Shown here: positions 53,421 to 61,831 of the stretch, piece after piece
How positions within the stretch are numbered: position 1 is the stretch's first letter
Layout of the letters: each line of letters opens with the position of its first letter
Origin: CBDCMJ01 sp965224325
Lineage (GTDB): Bacteria > Chloroflexota > Dehalococcoidia > Lucifugimonadales > UBA3495
DNA: 64,000 nt
Direction: 5' to 3'
Assembly: GCA_965224325.1 (NCBI GenBank)
Contig: CBDCYT010000016.1
Location: 124,001 to 188,000, forward strand
The notes under the pieces: generated by a model
Database searches by the model: none
What the model was told of the DNA's origin: nothing
The model's input: only the letters and a program-made list of their open reading frames with translations
Program-made: the position numbers and the translations under genes

Positions 53421-53618
53421 ATGGCGACTGAGACACTGATAGGCCGGCAGGAAGTGGAGCGAATGGTAGGGCTCTCGCGCTCCACCATCTATGACGCCAT
53501 GCGCCGGGGTGAGTTTCCCTTGCCGCTCAAGGTAGGGCCGAAGGCTGTCCGATGGCGGTCCAGCGAGATCGAGGCGTGGGTTGAATCGCGCCCGTTGGCA
53601 ACCGGAGAAGTTGACTGA
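53421..53618 (+). CDS. AlpA-family regulator / excisionase-like HTH protein
   Basis: 65 residues: LIGRQEVERMVGLSRSTIYD AM-type helix-turn-helix (residues 6-26), then RRGEFPLPLKVGPKAVRWRSSEIEAWVESRP, the wing-like C-terminal part typical of AlpA. GGAGGGG lies eight bases before the ATG. AlpA proteins activate integrase expression or act as excision factors in P4-like elements, so TGTACA sites upstream of int are candidate targets. Confidence 0.87.
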   Translation: MATETLIGRQEVERMVGLSRSTIYDAMRRGEFPLPLKVGPKAVRWRSSEIEAWVESRPLATGEVD

Positions 53619-53629
53619 GGCGACGGCAA

Positions 53630-54008
53630 CAAGTTAACCCGCCCTGCCCTGGCTACGCTGCCCTTCGGGGAACTGTCCGGGGAGGGCAGACGCCATCCGC
53701 GAGGCGATACCTAGACAAGCTAAGTCTAAGGGGAAGGCACCGGGCGGATTGGCTGGGGAAAGCGGCTACCGGGGGATATTGAGACACCAGCCGCAAGGGA
53801 TACCCGTAGGGCGCTGCCCGTCTCACCGAAGCAATCTCGGCTTGAAGCGCCAGTGTTTAGTGAAGCTACTGAAACGCCGCCCGTAAGATGGGACCCGAAG
53901 GCAGACGGTACCAATCGAGGGGCGCATGGGGGATAGACCCTTTGCGCCCTTCACCTCAAAGGCTCCGGTAGGTTAGGTACTAAGACCCTAGAGGTAGAAG
54001 GGGAGCGG
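53630..54008 (+). ncRNA. Candidate large structured RNA
   Basis: A 380-base gene-free stretch with unusually many perfect stems. Examples: TGCCCT with AGGGCA enclosing CCC-TTCG-GGG; CGCC-ATCCGCGA-GGCG; TAGAC-AAGCTAA-GTCTA; TGAGAC with GTCTCA enclosing GGGATACCC and GGGC-GCT-GCCC; CCGA-AGCAATC-TCGG; GTTTAGT with ACTGAAAC; GCGCA with TGCGC around GGG-ATAG-ACCC. It sits between alpA and the Topo VI-A-like gene in the same orientation. Strand is inferred from the neighbours. I cannot assign a known class: no tmRNA, RNase P, or intron core was recognised. Confidence 0.5.
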
Positions 54009-54017
54009 TTGCATTTT

Positions 54018-54920
54018 ATGAACCTAGCTCCATATAATCGAAAGCGGGCGACGCTGGCCAGTCTGGACGGCCTGCGGGAAAGGATTATTCGCATCGCGCG
54101 GGCCTCGCATCCCCTATCCGTGCGGAACCTGTTTTACCAACTGCTGACCGATGACGGAACTGGCGCGATGGTAGAAAAGTCTGAGAGCGCATACCGGCAA
54201 GTGGGCAGACTCAAGACGCAACTACGCCGCGAAAAGCTGATTCCGTGGGGCTACTTTGCCGACTCCAGTAGGTTCGCATACGGCAATGAGGGATTCGACG
54301 GGCTGGCCGATGCGTCATTCGTTGCCCGGGTGGCCAGTCTCTACCGGCGCGATGTATGGGCCACTACCGGGATATATCCCCAGCTATGGGTTGAATCCCG
54401 TTCCCTCGCGCCGACACTGGCGGGCCTCGCTAGAGAGATCGGGGTATTTCTCTACCCTAGCGGCGGTATGTCGTCTGATTCATTCGTACACGGGGCGGCT
54501 GTTGACGCTGTGCTATCAGAGCGCCCCGGCTTTGCCGTGGTATACGTGGGCGATTACGACCCTGCCGGACTCCAGATAGCGGACGCCCTGAACGTCAAGC
54601 TAGGGGAACATCTGGCGGATGCTGCCGATGATTACGACCTGCCCGCCCCGGCTCTATCCTTCACGCGGGTAGCAATCACTGAGGGACAGATAGCGGGCTA
54701 CTCGCTGCCCACCAAACCAGTGAAGGCGACGCAATCACGAAAGCGGTATGACCTGGCCGACACGGTAGAAGCTGAGGCGATGCGCCCGGCGGACCTGCGG
54801 GCCATCGTTGCCGACGCCTTCGAGCCGATGCTTGACCGGCGACGCCTGGACCTGCTGCGGACAGTAGAGGCGGCGGAAAGGGTAGACCTTCGGGAGCGCC
54901 TGGCCGCGATGGCCGGGTAG
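54018..54920 (+). CDS. Topo VI-A/Spo11-like protein with Toprim domain (Mini-A type)
   Basis: 300 residues. N-terminal winged-helix-like part contains SVRNLFYQL, matching the Spo11/Topo VI-A catalytic motif with Tyr40 at the active position. A Toprim domain follows: Glu126 in LWVESRSLAPT, then the DxD pair Asp179/Asp181 in VYVGDYDPAGLQIADAL. This combination is typical of Topo VI A subunits, but the protein is shorter than full-length ones and no B subunit lies nearby, as described for orphan Mini-A proteins of mobile elements. Start is ATG 54018 or TTG 54009. It could cut or nick DNA during element replication; that is inference. Confidence 0.7.
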   Translation: MNLAPYNRKRATLASLDGLRERIIRIARASHPLSVRNLFYQLLTDDGTGAMVEKSESAYRQVGRLKTQLRREKLIPWGYFADSSRFAYGNEGFDGLADASFVARVASLYRRDVWATTGIYPQLWVESRSLAPTLAGLAREIGVFLYPSGGMSSDSFVHGAAVDAVLSERPGFAVVYVGDYDPAGLQIADALNVKLGEHLADAADDYDLPAPALSFTRVAITEGQIAGYSLPTKPVKATQSRKRYDLADTVEAEAMRPADLRAIVADAFEPMLDRRRLDLLRTVEAAERVDLRERLAAMAG

Positions 54921-54952
54921 GACACCCTAAACGGAATGGAGGGATAGACCTG

Positions 54953-55126
54953 ATGGAGAATGACCGTGAGACACCGGAATACACCGCCCGCCAGCGGCTT
55001 GAGCGGGACGCCGACCGGACGACGCTGGTGGCCGACGTGGCCCGGCTGGAGCTGGAGCTGGATGTAGCGCGGCAACGGCTGGCCGGTTTCGACGACGCCG
55101 CATACGTGTCCGTGATCGCTGACTAA
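54953..55126 (+). CDS. Small coiled-coil protein
   Basis: 57 residues (MENDRETPEYTARQRLERD start), mostly a charged helix with leucine heptads (VARLELELDVARQRLAG). GGAGG lies nine bases before the ATG, and it follows the Topo-like gene by 32 bases. No family recognised; could be a scaffold or DNA-binding accessory. A terminator follows. Confidence 0.6.
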   Translation: MENDRETPEYTARQRLERDADRTTLVADVARLELELDVARQRLAGFDDAAYVSVIAD

Positions 55127-55168
55127 CGCGCCCACACGGGCGCACAGTGGCCCGTAAGCGCCGCCGTA

Positions 55169-55205
55169 GGGGTGGGGTAGGTTATTATCCCCGCCCCTTA
55201 CTTTT
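55169..55205 (+). terminator. Terminator before the capsid gene
   Basis: GGGGTGGGG pairs with CCCCGCCCC around an A/T-rich loop and is followed by TTACTTTTG. It separates the early genes from the capsid gene, which would then need its own promoter in 55206-55280, where GTAACTGC occurs twice. Confidence 0.65.
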
Positions 55206-55280
55206 GCCTATAGAATCGCCGCGCAAGCAAATGTAACTGCAATTATACGTAACTGCGATAACTCGTATTAACTTACCTGG

Positions 55281-56525
55281 ATGGATTCACGAATGACACC
55301 CGTTCAGAAATGGACTCTGAAGCTGACTGAGGCGCGGGGCAGGCTCGGCGATGCCCTGGACGCCGCCGAGCCGGACCCTGAGAAAATCCAAGAGTACACC
55401 CGCGAAGTCCGGCAGGCCGACGAAGCCTTGACCGCCGCGAAGCTCCTGGAGCCTGAGACGCCGGCGCCCGTCATAACCGAAACCCGGCAATTCGATTCCA
55501 AGCTCGCCGAGCTGAGGGCCAGCGTTGACCTGAACAAGCACGTCAAGGCCGCGCTCGCCGGAACGATTGCCCAGGGCGGACCTGAGGGCGAATACAATCA
55601 GAAACTCCAGATTGAGCCCGGATGGTTCCCCCTGGACCTGCTCACCCGCCAGCTTGAGGACCGGGCCGCTAGGACCGGCGACGGCGCCGCCTCACAAGCC
55701 ACCTGGCTGGATTACCTATTCGCCGGAACCGCCGCCGATCGCGTTGGGGTGTCATTCCGCCCCGTGGCCTCAGGCGTTCAGCGGGCGAGGGGCGAGGCCG
55801 TCGCTGAGGGAACTTTCACCCTGGCAGTATCGGAAATGACACCCAAGCGGAGCGCCGTCTATGGCGTCTATTCCGTCGAGGATGAAAGCAGGCTCGGCGG
55901 AATGTCGGATGCGATGGTTCGGGCAATGTCGGGCGGGATCGCCTCAGCCGTTGACCTGGCCATTTTCAAGGGTGACACCACCGCCACCGGAACCGACGCC
56001 GACATAGCAGGCTTTCAGACGGCGCTCGCCGCCGCGCGGGAAGTGGAAATCACTCAGGACAACAAAATCCTGGCCGCTGGCACACTCGCAGCGTTCGCCG
56101 GGATGGTTGACGGGCGCTATGCAAACGGTATGGGAGAACTTAGGGCGGTCCTGAGCGTTGGGGCAAACACCCTATGGGCCTCGACCGTGCCGAACTCCCC
56201 CAACGGCAATCAGCGGACCATCGCCGCAATCCTGAGGGAAAACGGGCTGAGCTGGACCACACGCGACGGCATAGACGCCGCGACTTCTAACGGTGACTTC
56301 GGCGCATACATCGGAATGGCTCAGGGAATCGAGGGCGCCGCCGTTGCTAGCGTCTGGAATATGGGGCGCTTGGTCCGGGATGAATTCACCGGCAAGGCCA
56401 AGGGGGAGATCGAGCTGACCCTTGACTATCAATGGGACTTTGCCGTTGTGCGGGGTGAGAATGGGAGCATCTTCTCCCGAGTTTTGAAGCTAGTAGCTGT
56501 TGTTATCGGCACAAAGCCCTTATGA
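55281..56525 (+). CDS. HK97-fold phage major capsid protein
   Basis: 414 residues. N-terminal 90 residues are a charged helical delta-like/scaffold region (VQKWTLKLTEARGRLGDALD), followed by the HK97-type shell domain: FRPVASGVQRARGEAVAEG, FTLAVSEMTPKRSAVYGVYS (E-loop/P-domain start), MSGGIASAVDLAIFKGD, and VRGENGSIFSRVLKLV at the end. No protease, portal or terminase gene adjoins it, so capsids would need a helper phage or the gene is a relic. The frame is intact and shows no decay. Confidence 0.8.
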   Translation: MDSRMTPVQKWTLKLTEARGRLGDALDAAEPDPEKIQEYTREVRQADEALTAAKLLEPETPAPVITETRQFDSKLAELRASVDLNKHVKAALAGTIAQGGPEGEYNQKLQIEPGWFPLDLLTRQLEDRAARTGDGAASQATWLDYLFAGTAADRVGVSFRPVASGVQRARGEAVAEGTFTLAVSEMTPKRSAVYGVYSVEDESRLGGMSDAMVRAMSGGIASAVDLAIFKGDTTATGTDADIAGFQTALAAAREVEITQDNKILAAGTLAAFAGMVDGRYANGMGELRAVLSVGANTLWASTVPNSPNGNQRTIAAILRENGLSWTTRDGIDAATSNGDFGAYIGMAQGIEGAAVASVWNMGRLVRDEFTGKAKGEIELTLDYQWDFAVVRGENGSIFSRVLKLVAVVIGTKPL

Positions 56526-56769
56526 TTCCCATATCTTATACCACATCGGCGATGGGATATTATGGGTTTACTTGGGGCTATCCCGCCTTGAGGTCCTACA
56601 ACCCCATTCGAGGCCAAAATGCGGGATTCCCTTCTGCCCCAGCGGCGCCAGAAGCGTCCGGCCTTCGCTGGTTGCCGACAGCGGCTTGACACGGTTGTAG
56701 GTTCGCCTGTGCTGCTCGGTCAATACATCGACTCCCAACAACGTGTAGAGGGTCTCCCTATCTAGCAAC
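56526..56769 (-). other. Gene-free stretch with a possible transposase remnant
   Basis: On the minus strand a short frame (56568-56768) reads EQHRRTYNRVKPLSA, faintly resembling the YNxxRPHSSLGY tail of IS3/IS481 transposases. The resemblance is weak and nothing else is visible here. This is the presumed right side of the phage-like element, but no copy of the tRNA-Sec 3' end was found. Confidence 0.25.
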
Positions 56770-57225
56770 TTATCCCTCAGCTTGCCAGAGACAGGTTGCC
56801 AAATTGTCGGTTCGAACCCTGTTAGGTGGGCCGGACTTGACGGTAGGCAGTACCATTTTTGAGATTTGCCTCAGATCGTAAGCTAATAAAGAAGGGGCAT
56901 GATTTCGTAGCAAGAAATCGTCGTGGATCCGATAATGTTTCGCAACCATCAGCTTATGGGCAAGATTCCCCTTGAGCACTTGCCTGATTTCCTGGGCCCA
57001 CCTGGCGGAGACGATAGACCCATTCTTTAGCGAGATCAAAAGGTGTTTGGGCGTCAGACAGAGTCTGGTGCGGGAACTTGAGAAGGTGAACTGGGGCGAG
57101 TACTCATTTCCACCAGCCGCGACTTGCTCAAGCAATGTCGCCTCCGTCGGCGGAGGTGTACTAGCAGCGGCAGAACCTGCGGAACCACTGATTGTCGCTA
57201 CGGGCGGCACATCCCTATCCTGCAA
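56770..57225 (-). CDS. Unknown protein downstream of the 57.3-kb gene
   Basis: 151 residues, no family recognised. Alanine/proline-rich start, then SPQFTFSSSRTRLCLTPKHL and NGSIVSARWAQEIRQVLKGN, and a C-terminal region ending RVRTDNLATCLWQ. It is 38 bases downstream of the gene at 57264 on the same strand, so the two could form an operon. The composition is less clearly coding than its neighbour. Confidence 0.4.
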   Translation of the reverse strand: MQDRDVPPVATISGSAGSAAASTPPPTEATLLEQVAAGGNEYSPQFTFSSSRTRLCLTPKHLLISLKNGSIVSARWAQEIRQVLKGNLAHKLMVAKHYRIHDDFLLRNHAPSLLAYDLRQISKMVLPTVKSGPPNRVRTDNLATCLWQAEG

Positions 57226-57263
57226 GCAGCCCGAACCTCATTGTCACCGCTTTTACATGGGAT

Positions 57264-58400
57264 TCAAACAACCTCCTGGCTCCGCTTGGCCATGAGTTCC
57301 TCTATGCGCTTACGCCGAAAAGCAAGAAAATCGGCGATATTGTCCATTGTCCCTACCGGGTCAGACCACGAGAAATTATCAGGAGACCATGCCGAATACC
57401 CCCCAGCTTTCTCATTCAACGGCGGAGGTGCAAGTCTACAGATCTCTCCGTACAACTGATATGCTTTGCCTAGAAGGAGCGCTCGGAGTGGCCCTGTGAA
57501 ATCAGTTGGTCTGAGAAATTGCAAAGGGACATAGGCAGTGTTGGCTGGACTGGTGAACAGCCCCATAAGTGGCGGAGGATCCGCAGACCCTTCGGTCATA
57601 AACTCCTGGTGCCAACGATTTTTATATTCCTTATGGTCGGCCAAATGCGCTAGCTGGTACCCCCTCGGACCTTGATTTCTGAAAGGTTTACCCGTAAAGA
57701 CGAAAGCCCACAAATGTTTTGGATAGGTGTTGTCGTCCAGACAGAGGCAATTGGGGGGCTTTGTGACAGGTGTGGTTGATTTTCCTCTAAGGAGAGCGAT
57801 CTCAGCTCTTCCAGCGTGTCGGCGCACGCCGGGGAAAGCACAAGGAGAGCCTTGCCAAAGGTAGATGTCGGGATCGACTCCCAGTGCTGCAAATTTCGAC
57901 GACCATCTTTCCGAATGCTTCCGGTTGTCTTCCGTCACAGACCTTACTATGTCCGGGTGAAAGAATCTGACCAGGGGAGTGAGAACTTTGGCAAGTCGGA
58001 GAACGTCATCATGCCGCGGCTTAGGCCACTCCGGCCATGGTCCTGTTGCGTTGGTCCGGCTCGCATTCGATGTGCGACGCGAATCAGTCGTCGCGGCTTC
58101 GTTACCAATTCCTCGCCGAAATTGCTGGTACAGACTAACGGCTTGCTTCAGCGTAGCTGAGCCGTGTCGTAAATTCCCGTAAATCGGAACTTGATGCCGC
58201 GGCGGGAGATTTTTGCCTTCATCGTCGTCAGCGTATATCAGACGACTGAGAAGCGTTCTCATGGTGTCGTTGTCATAGTGCTCATCTAAATTGCCTTCGT
58301 ACTGCTCCACTCGTCTGCAGTTGCTAATACGCGAGGTTACGGTACTTTCTTGCAAACAGCGCTGGTTTCGCAAATAGCTCGTGAAATCTGATTCCATCAT
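57264..58400 (-). CDS. Unknown protein with integrase-SAM-like N-terminus
   Basis: 378 residues from an ATG with GGGAGG five bases upstream. The N-terminus (FTSYLRNQRCLQESTVTSRI) resembles the SAM-like core-binding domain of tyrosine recombinases, but no catalytic domain follows. Around residue 210-250 is LWAFVFTGKPF with QLAHLADHKEYKNRW, faintly like an HNH-type Cys/His/Asp arrangement (C in NCLCLDD, then H and D/H). I cannot name a function. Lower GC than the core genes and a location beside IS3 debris suggest acquired DNA; a defence nuclease is one possibility, unproven. Confidence 0.6.
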   Translation of the reverse strand: MMESDFTSYLRNQRCLQESTVTSRISNCRRVEQYEGNLDEHYDNDTMRTLLSRLIYADDDEGKNLPPRHQVPIYGNLRHGSATLKQAVSLYQQFRRGIGNEAATTDSRRTSNASRTNATGPWPEWPKPRHDDVLRLAKVLTPLVRFFHPDIVRSVTEDNRKHSERWSSKFAALGVDPDIYLWQGSPCAFPGVRRHAGRAEIALLRGKSTTPVTKPPNCLCLDDNTYPKHLWAFVFTGKPFRNQGPRGYQLAHLADHKEYKNRWHQEFMTEGSADPPPLMGLFTSPANTAYVPLQFLRPTDFTGPLRALLLGKAYQLYGEICRLAPPPLNEKAGGYSAWSPDNFSWSDPVGTMDNIADFLAFRRKRIEELMAKRSQEVV

Positions 58401-58440
58401 AGTTCCCTCCCGTGTTTTGGAAAGGAGCATAGCTGCTCCG

Positions 58441-58827
58441 CTCTGAGTAGGGTTGGGTTTCAACTGGATAGCCCAGCCAAGATGTGCCTACGCCGGTCGG
58501 CTGGTTGGGGGGCTGACGGTAGATAGCCCGCAGCCCCTGGACCCTCATCAGCCTCCGCATTCGCTCTCTGATTGCCGGCATGCCCTGCTGCTCTTGCCAA
58601 GCCTTCATCCGGCTGGACCCGAAGAAAGGGGTCCCCAGGTACTGACGGTCGATCTCGCCCATCAGAGACAGGTCCTCTTCCGAGGCCGCCTTGGCACCAT
58701 AGTAAACGTTGGAGCGGGTCACCCCCCAGCAGTGCCTGCCCCCCGAAATCGGGGGGGCGCACTGCCGCACCATCGGCAACTTCGGCTGTTCCCGGTCCAC
58801 TATCTGTCGCCGGCGTGCCGGGCTCAT
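58441..58827 (-). pseudogene. IS3-family orfB, truncated
   Basis: Starts MSPARRRQIVDREQPKLP, the standard N-terminus of IS3 orfB, then VRQCAPPISGGRHCWGVTRS with SNVYYGAK, GTPFFGSSRMKAW and MRRLMRVQGLRAIY. After that the sequence loses the family pattern and breaks off at about 58440, where the unknown gene's leader begins. The DDE catalytic core is missing, so it is dead. Confidence 0.85.
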
Positions 58828-58830
58828 GGG

Positions 58831-59106
58831 CCGGACTTCTCCGCCAAGAAATCCCGGTCCACCTTCAGCTGGCCGATCTCCTGGTACAACCGGGCGTCCA
58901 GGGCGGCGTCGTTCTTGGACTTCTTCTCTTAGTCCTTACCGAAGACCCCAGCAACGCCTTCGGAGAGGGCTTTCTTCCAAGCCTGAATCTGGCCCGGTGG
59001 ACTTCGTACCGGGGGCCAGCTGGGCCACCGTCTCCTGACCTTTCACCGCCTCAAGGGCTACCTTGGCCTTGAAGGCCGGGCTGTGATTCCTTCTTCCCTT
59101 CGACAT
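58831..59106 (-). pseudogene. IS3-family orfA, frameshifted
   Basis: Begins MSKGRRNHSPAFKAKVALEA and continues VKGQETVAQLA, the helix-turn-helix of IS3 orfA. Near 59005 the frame shifts (YEVH appears one frame over), returns as QIQAWKKALSEGVAGVFGKD, then meets a TAG-type stop (TAA in frame), after which KKSKNDAALDARLYQEIGQL resumes. Two frameshifts and a stop make it a pseudogene. 59107-59595 contains further decayed fragments (e.g. GLAWGEYGTRLPAVADAMRG) that I cannot assign. Confidence 0.85.
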
Positions 59107-59595
59107 TTGCCACTCCTTCCTGACAGCACCAGCTGCCCTTAGTTTAGGAGCGGGACTCTCACTTGGCGACCTGTCCGATTTCCCGGGGCCGCCTCAGTCA
59201 ATCTCAACTTGCTACTTCTGCACAGTTTAGAGTTGCTGGTGACAGGCTAGAAGGCACAGCGCGCCGGCTCCATCCCCCGCAGATAGTCCGGGGTTTCAAC
59301 CGGTCCGGGCTCCATGTCCGGTTCCACCCTCTGGGCGGCCAGCCGCTTTGACGTGGCCACCGGATCCCGGCGAGCCCGGCCATCGGCGCCCTCACCCTGC
59401 GCCTCCTGGAGCCCACTGGTGGAGAGGATAGCCCGCCTTAGCTCCTCAAGGTCTCCCGTGGTCCGGGCGTCCGGAGCCGCCGACTCGAAAAGTTGCCCCG
59501 CATCGCGTCGGCGACGGCCGGGAGCCGGGTCCCGTATTCGCCCCAGGCCAGGCCCTCTTGCACCGGGGCGGTCCACCTGCCGCGCCCGAATCGGT

Positions 59596-61162
59596 CTAGC
59601 AGTCTGTCCGAGAAACAGGGTTGGTGAGCCGTTGGGGGTATGATGGGGCGGAGCATCAGACTGGCGGAGTGGTCAATGAGCAAGACTTACCTTCCCTACG
59701 ATCCGGATCAGCAGTTACTACTGCCTGCGGCCCTCCAGGAATGGCTGCCGCCGGACCACCTAGCCTACTTCATCTCCGACGTGGTGGACCAGTTGGACCT
59801 CTCGACCATCACCGCCCGCTACGAGGAGGAAAGGCGGGGCGGTCCGCCCTATCATCCCAGGATGATGGTTAAGGTGCTGCTCTACGGCTACTGCACCGGC
59901 GTGGCATCCTCACGGCGCATCGCCCAGAGGCTCCACGAGGACATCGCCTTCCGGGTGCTGGCAGCCAACAACACGCCGGACTTCCGCACCATCTCCGACT
60001 TCCGCAAGGACCATCTGGAGGTGTTGGGGGAGTTGTTCCTGCAGGTGCTGGAGCTGTGCCAGCAGGCAGGACTGGTGAAGCTGGGGCACGTGGCGCTGGA
60101 CGGCGCCAAGGTGAGGGCCAACGCATCCAGGCACAAGGCGATGAGCTACGGGCGGATGAAGGAGAAGGAAGGGCAGTTGCCGGGGGAAGTGGCAGAGTTG
60201 TTGCGGAGGGCCGGGGAGGTGGACGATGACGAGGACCGCCGGTACGGCAAAGACAAGCGCGGGGATGAGTTGCCGGAGGAACCGGCTTTCCGGGAGAGCC
60301 GGTTGCGGAAGATAAGGGAGGCCAAGGCGGCGCTGGAGGCCGGGGCCCTGGCGGAGTCGGAGCAGGCTGAGAGGGAAGGACGGAATCATCCAGGGGTGCC
60401 TGATGACAAGGCGCAGCGGAACTTCACCGACCCGGACTCCCGCATCATGCCTGGCCCGGGAGGGAGAGACTTCCAGCAGTCCTACAACTGTCAGGCGGTG
60501 GTGGACAACGCCCACCAGGTGATCGTGGCGGCCCGTGCCACCAACCAGCCCTCGGACAAGGGTCAGGCCGTGAGCATGATTGAGGAGACCGTGAATAACA
60601 CCGGCGCGGTGCCGAGAGAAGTATCCGCCGACGCCGGGTACTACTCGGCCAAGGCGGTGGAGGGGCTATACAACCTGGGAGTGGACCCGTTCGTCGCGCC
60701 GGAGAAGACCCGCCACGGCTGGGTGCCGCCACCGGCGCCCCGTGGCCGCATACCCAAGGGACTGTCCGTCAGGGACCGAATGCGCCGCAAGCTGCGGACG
60801 AAACGGGGACGTGAGCGCTACGCCCTTCGGATGGAGACGGTTGAACCGGTGTTCGGCCAGATCAAGCAGGGCCGGGGCTTCCGGCAGTTCCTGTTGCGGG
60901 GTCTGGCGAAGGTGAACCGGGAATGGCTGCTCATCTGCACGGGCCACAACCTGCTGAAGCTGTTCCGGTATGGTGCCGGGCCCGCCGGCAATGGACGAGA
61001 CACCGGCAGAACCCCCACCCGGAAGTCTCCTCAGCTTGCAGCCGGCAAGTTCCTCTTGAATTTCTCAACATTCACAAACCCACCCTGTCCCCGGATGGCT
61101 TTCTCCGGCTAAATCCGGCTGTCCAGCTAACCTGCTCCAGTAATCCTCGGACGGGCTGCTAG
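59596..61162 (+). mobile_element. IS1182-family insertion sequence with CTAG target duplication
   Basis: Element 59600-61158 (1,559 bp). Left end CAGTCTGTCCGAG, right end CTCGGACGGGCTG: 13-base inverted repeats with two mismatches. CTAG precedes and follows (59596-59599 and 61159-61162), a 4-bp palindromic target duplication. It contains one intact transposase gene. Confidence 0.9.
59676..61112 (+). CDS. IS1182-family transposase
   Basis: 478-residue DDE transposase. N-terminal DUF772-type domain (YHPRMMVKVLLYGYCTGVAS, RRIAQRLHEDIAFRVLA, PDFRTISDFRKDHL), first Asp in HVALDGAKVRANAS, second in VSADAGYYSAKAVEGL, and the DDE Glu in MRMETVEPVFGQIKQGRGF-like METVEPVFGQIKQGRGFRQF. No frameshift. 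The start MSKTYLPYDPDQ is used in place of an upstream ATG at 59640. Confidence 0.93.
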   Translation: MSKTYLPYDPDQQLLLPAALQEWLPPDHLAYFISDVVDQLDLSTITARYEEERRGGPPYHPRMMVKVLLYGYCTGVASSRRIAQRLHEDIAFRVLAANNTPDFRTISDFRKDHLEVLGELFLQVLELCQQAGLVKLGHVALDGAKVRANASRHKAMSYGRMKEKEGQLPGEVAELLRRAGEVDDDEDRRYGKDKRGDELPEEPAFRESRLRKIREAKAALEAGALAESEQAEREGRNHPGVPDDKAQRNFTDPDSRIMPGPGGRDFQQSYNCQAVVDNAHQVIVAARATNQPSDKGQAVSMIEETVNNTGAVPREVSADAGYYSAKAVEGLYNLGVDPFVAPEKTRHGWVPPPAPRGRIPKGLSVRDRMRRKLRTKRGRERYALRMETVEPVFGQIKQGRGFRQFLLRGLAKVNREWLLICTGHNLLKLFRYGAGPAGNGRDTGRTPTRKSPQLAAGKFLLNFSTFTNPPCPRMAFSG

Positions 61163-61341
61163 AGGTCCCAGTGAACGGCCAGAAGGCTGATTACTCCTGA
61201 TAGTGGAAAGACCGTGCCCCGGTAGACATAATCCGGCTCTTGCAGGTCTTATTTAGAGTATCCTTAGACAGTTATTTGGGGCTAATGCTGTTCCTGTGCT
61301 ACGGTGTTGGTCCCAAACCGGTTGTTTAGGAGGTTAGCGCA

Positions 61342-61797
61342 GTGGCGTTCTCCCAACTGCAAAGTGTCATCGCTAATCTGCGCCTTATCTTGGCGGCAAT
61401 CCGGGATAAGGAACAGCAGTTGGATGCGCAGATAGCCCAGTTCCGTTCCCAATTGCGGCGGCTGCCTCGGCAGGTTATCTATGGGACCACGACCTTGGAT
61501 GCCTCGATGGCCGCGATGGGAGAGATCGACGAGCGATTGGCCGACGCTCTTACCAACCGGAGGCGGCTTCTGGCCATTAAAAAAGCGGCCACCGAGGAGA
61601 TGGAAGCCCTGCAGTTGGTCCGGCAATTGGATGAAGCTCGCCGGTCTCTGCAAGAATTGAAGCGGCGTGCGCCCTGCTCTGCACGGGACCCTGAAACGGC
61701 GGCAGAAATGCGGCGGCTAGAGCAGTTTATCGCTCTGAACAGTAAGCGGGCCGAGTTGGCTATCACCGCGGATTACCAGGAGCGTCAGGAGAGCTAG
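61342..61797 (+). CDS. Unknown coiled-coil protein
   Basis: 151 residues from a GTG with AGGAGG about eight bases upstream. Two long helices with heptad pattern (LRLILAAIRDKEQQLDAQIA and LADALTNRRRLLAIKKAATE) and a few cysteine-free loops apart from C114 region APCSARDPE. No family recognised. It converges with the DUF1015 gene. 61163-61341 has no gene. Confidence 0.7.
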   Translation: MAFSQLQSVIANLRLILAAIRDKEQQLDAQIAQFRSQLRRLPRQVIYGTTTLDASMAAMGEIDERLADALTNRRRLLAIKKAATEEMEALQLVRQLDEARRSLQELKRRAPCSARDPETAAEMRRLEQFIALNSKRAELAITADYQERQES

Positions 61798-61831
61798 CCG
61801 CATGTCGAAAGGGGAAGCGGGGGTGAAGCGC

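Noticed and set aside
56800..56830. tRNA fragment or attR at GGTTCGAACCCTG
   Set aside because: Resembles a T loop, but the flanks do not pair into a T stem on either strand, and identity with the tRNA-Sec 3' end is too low.
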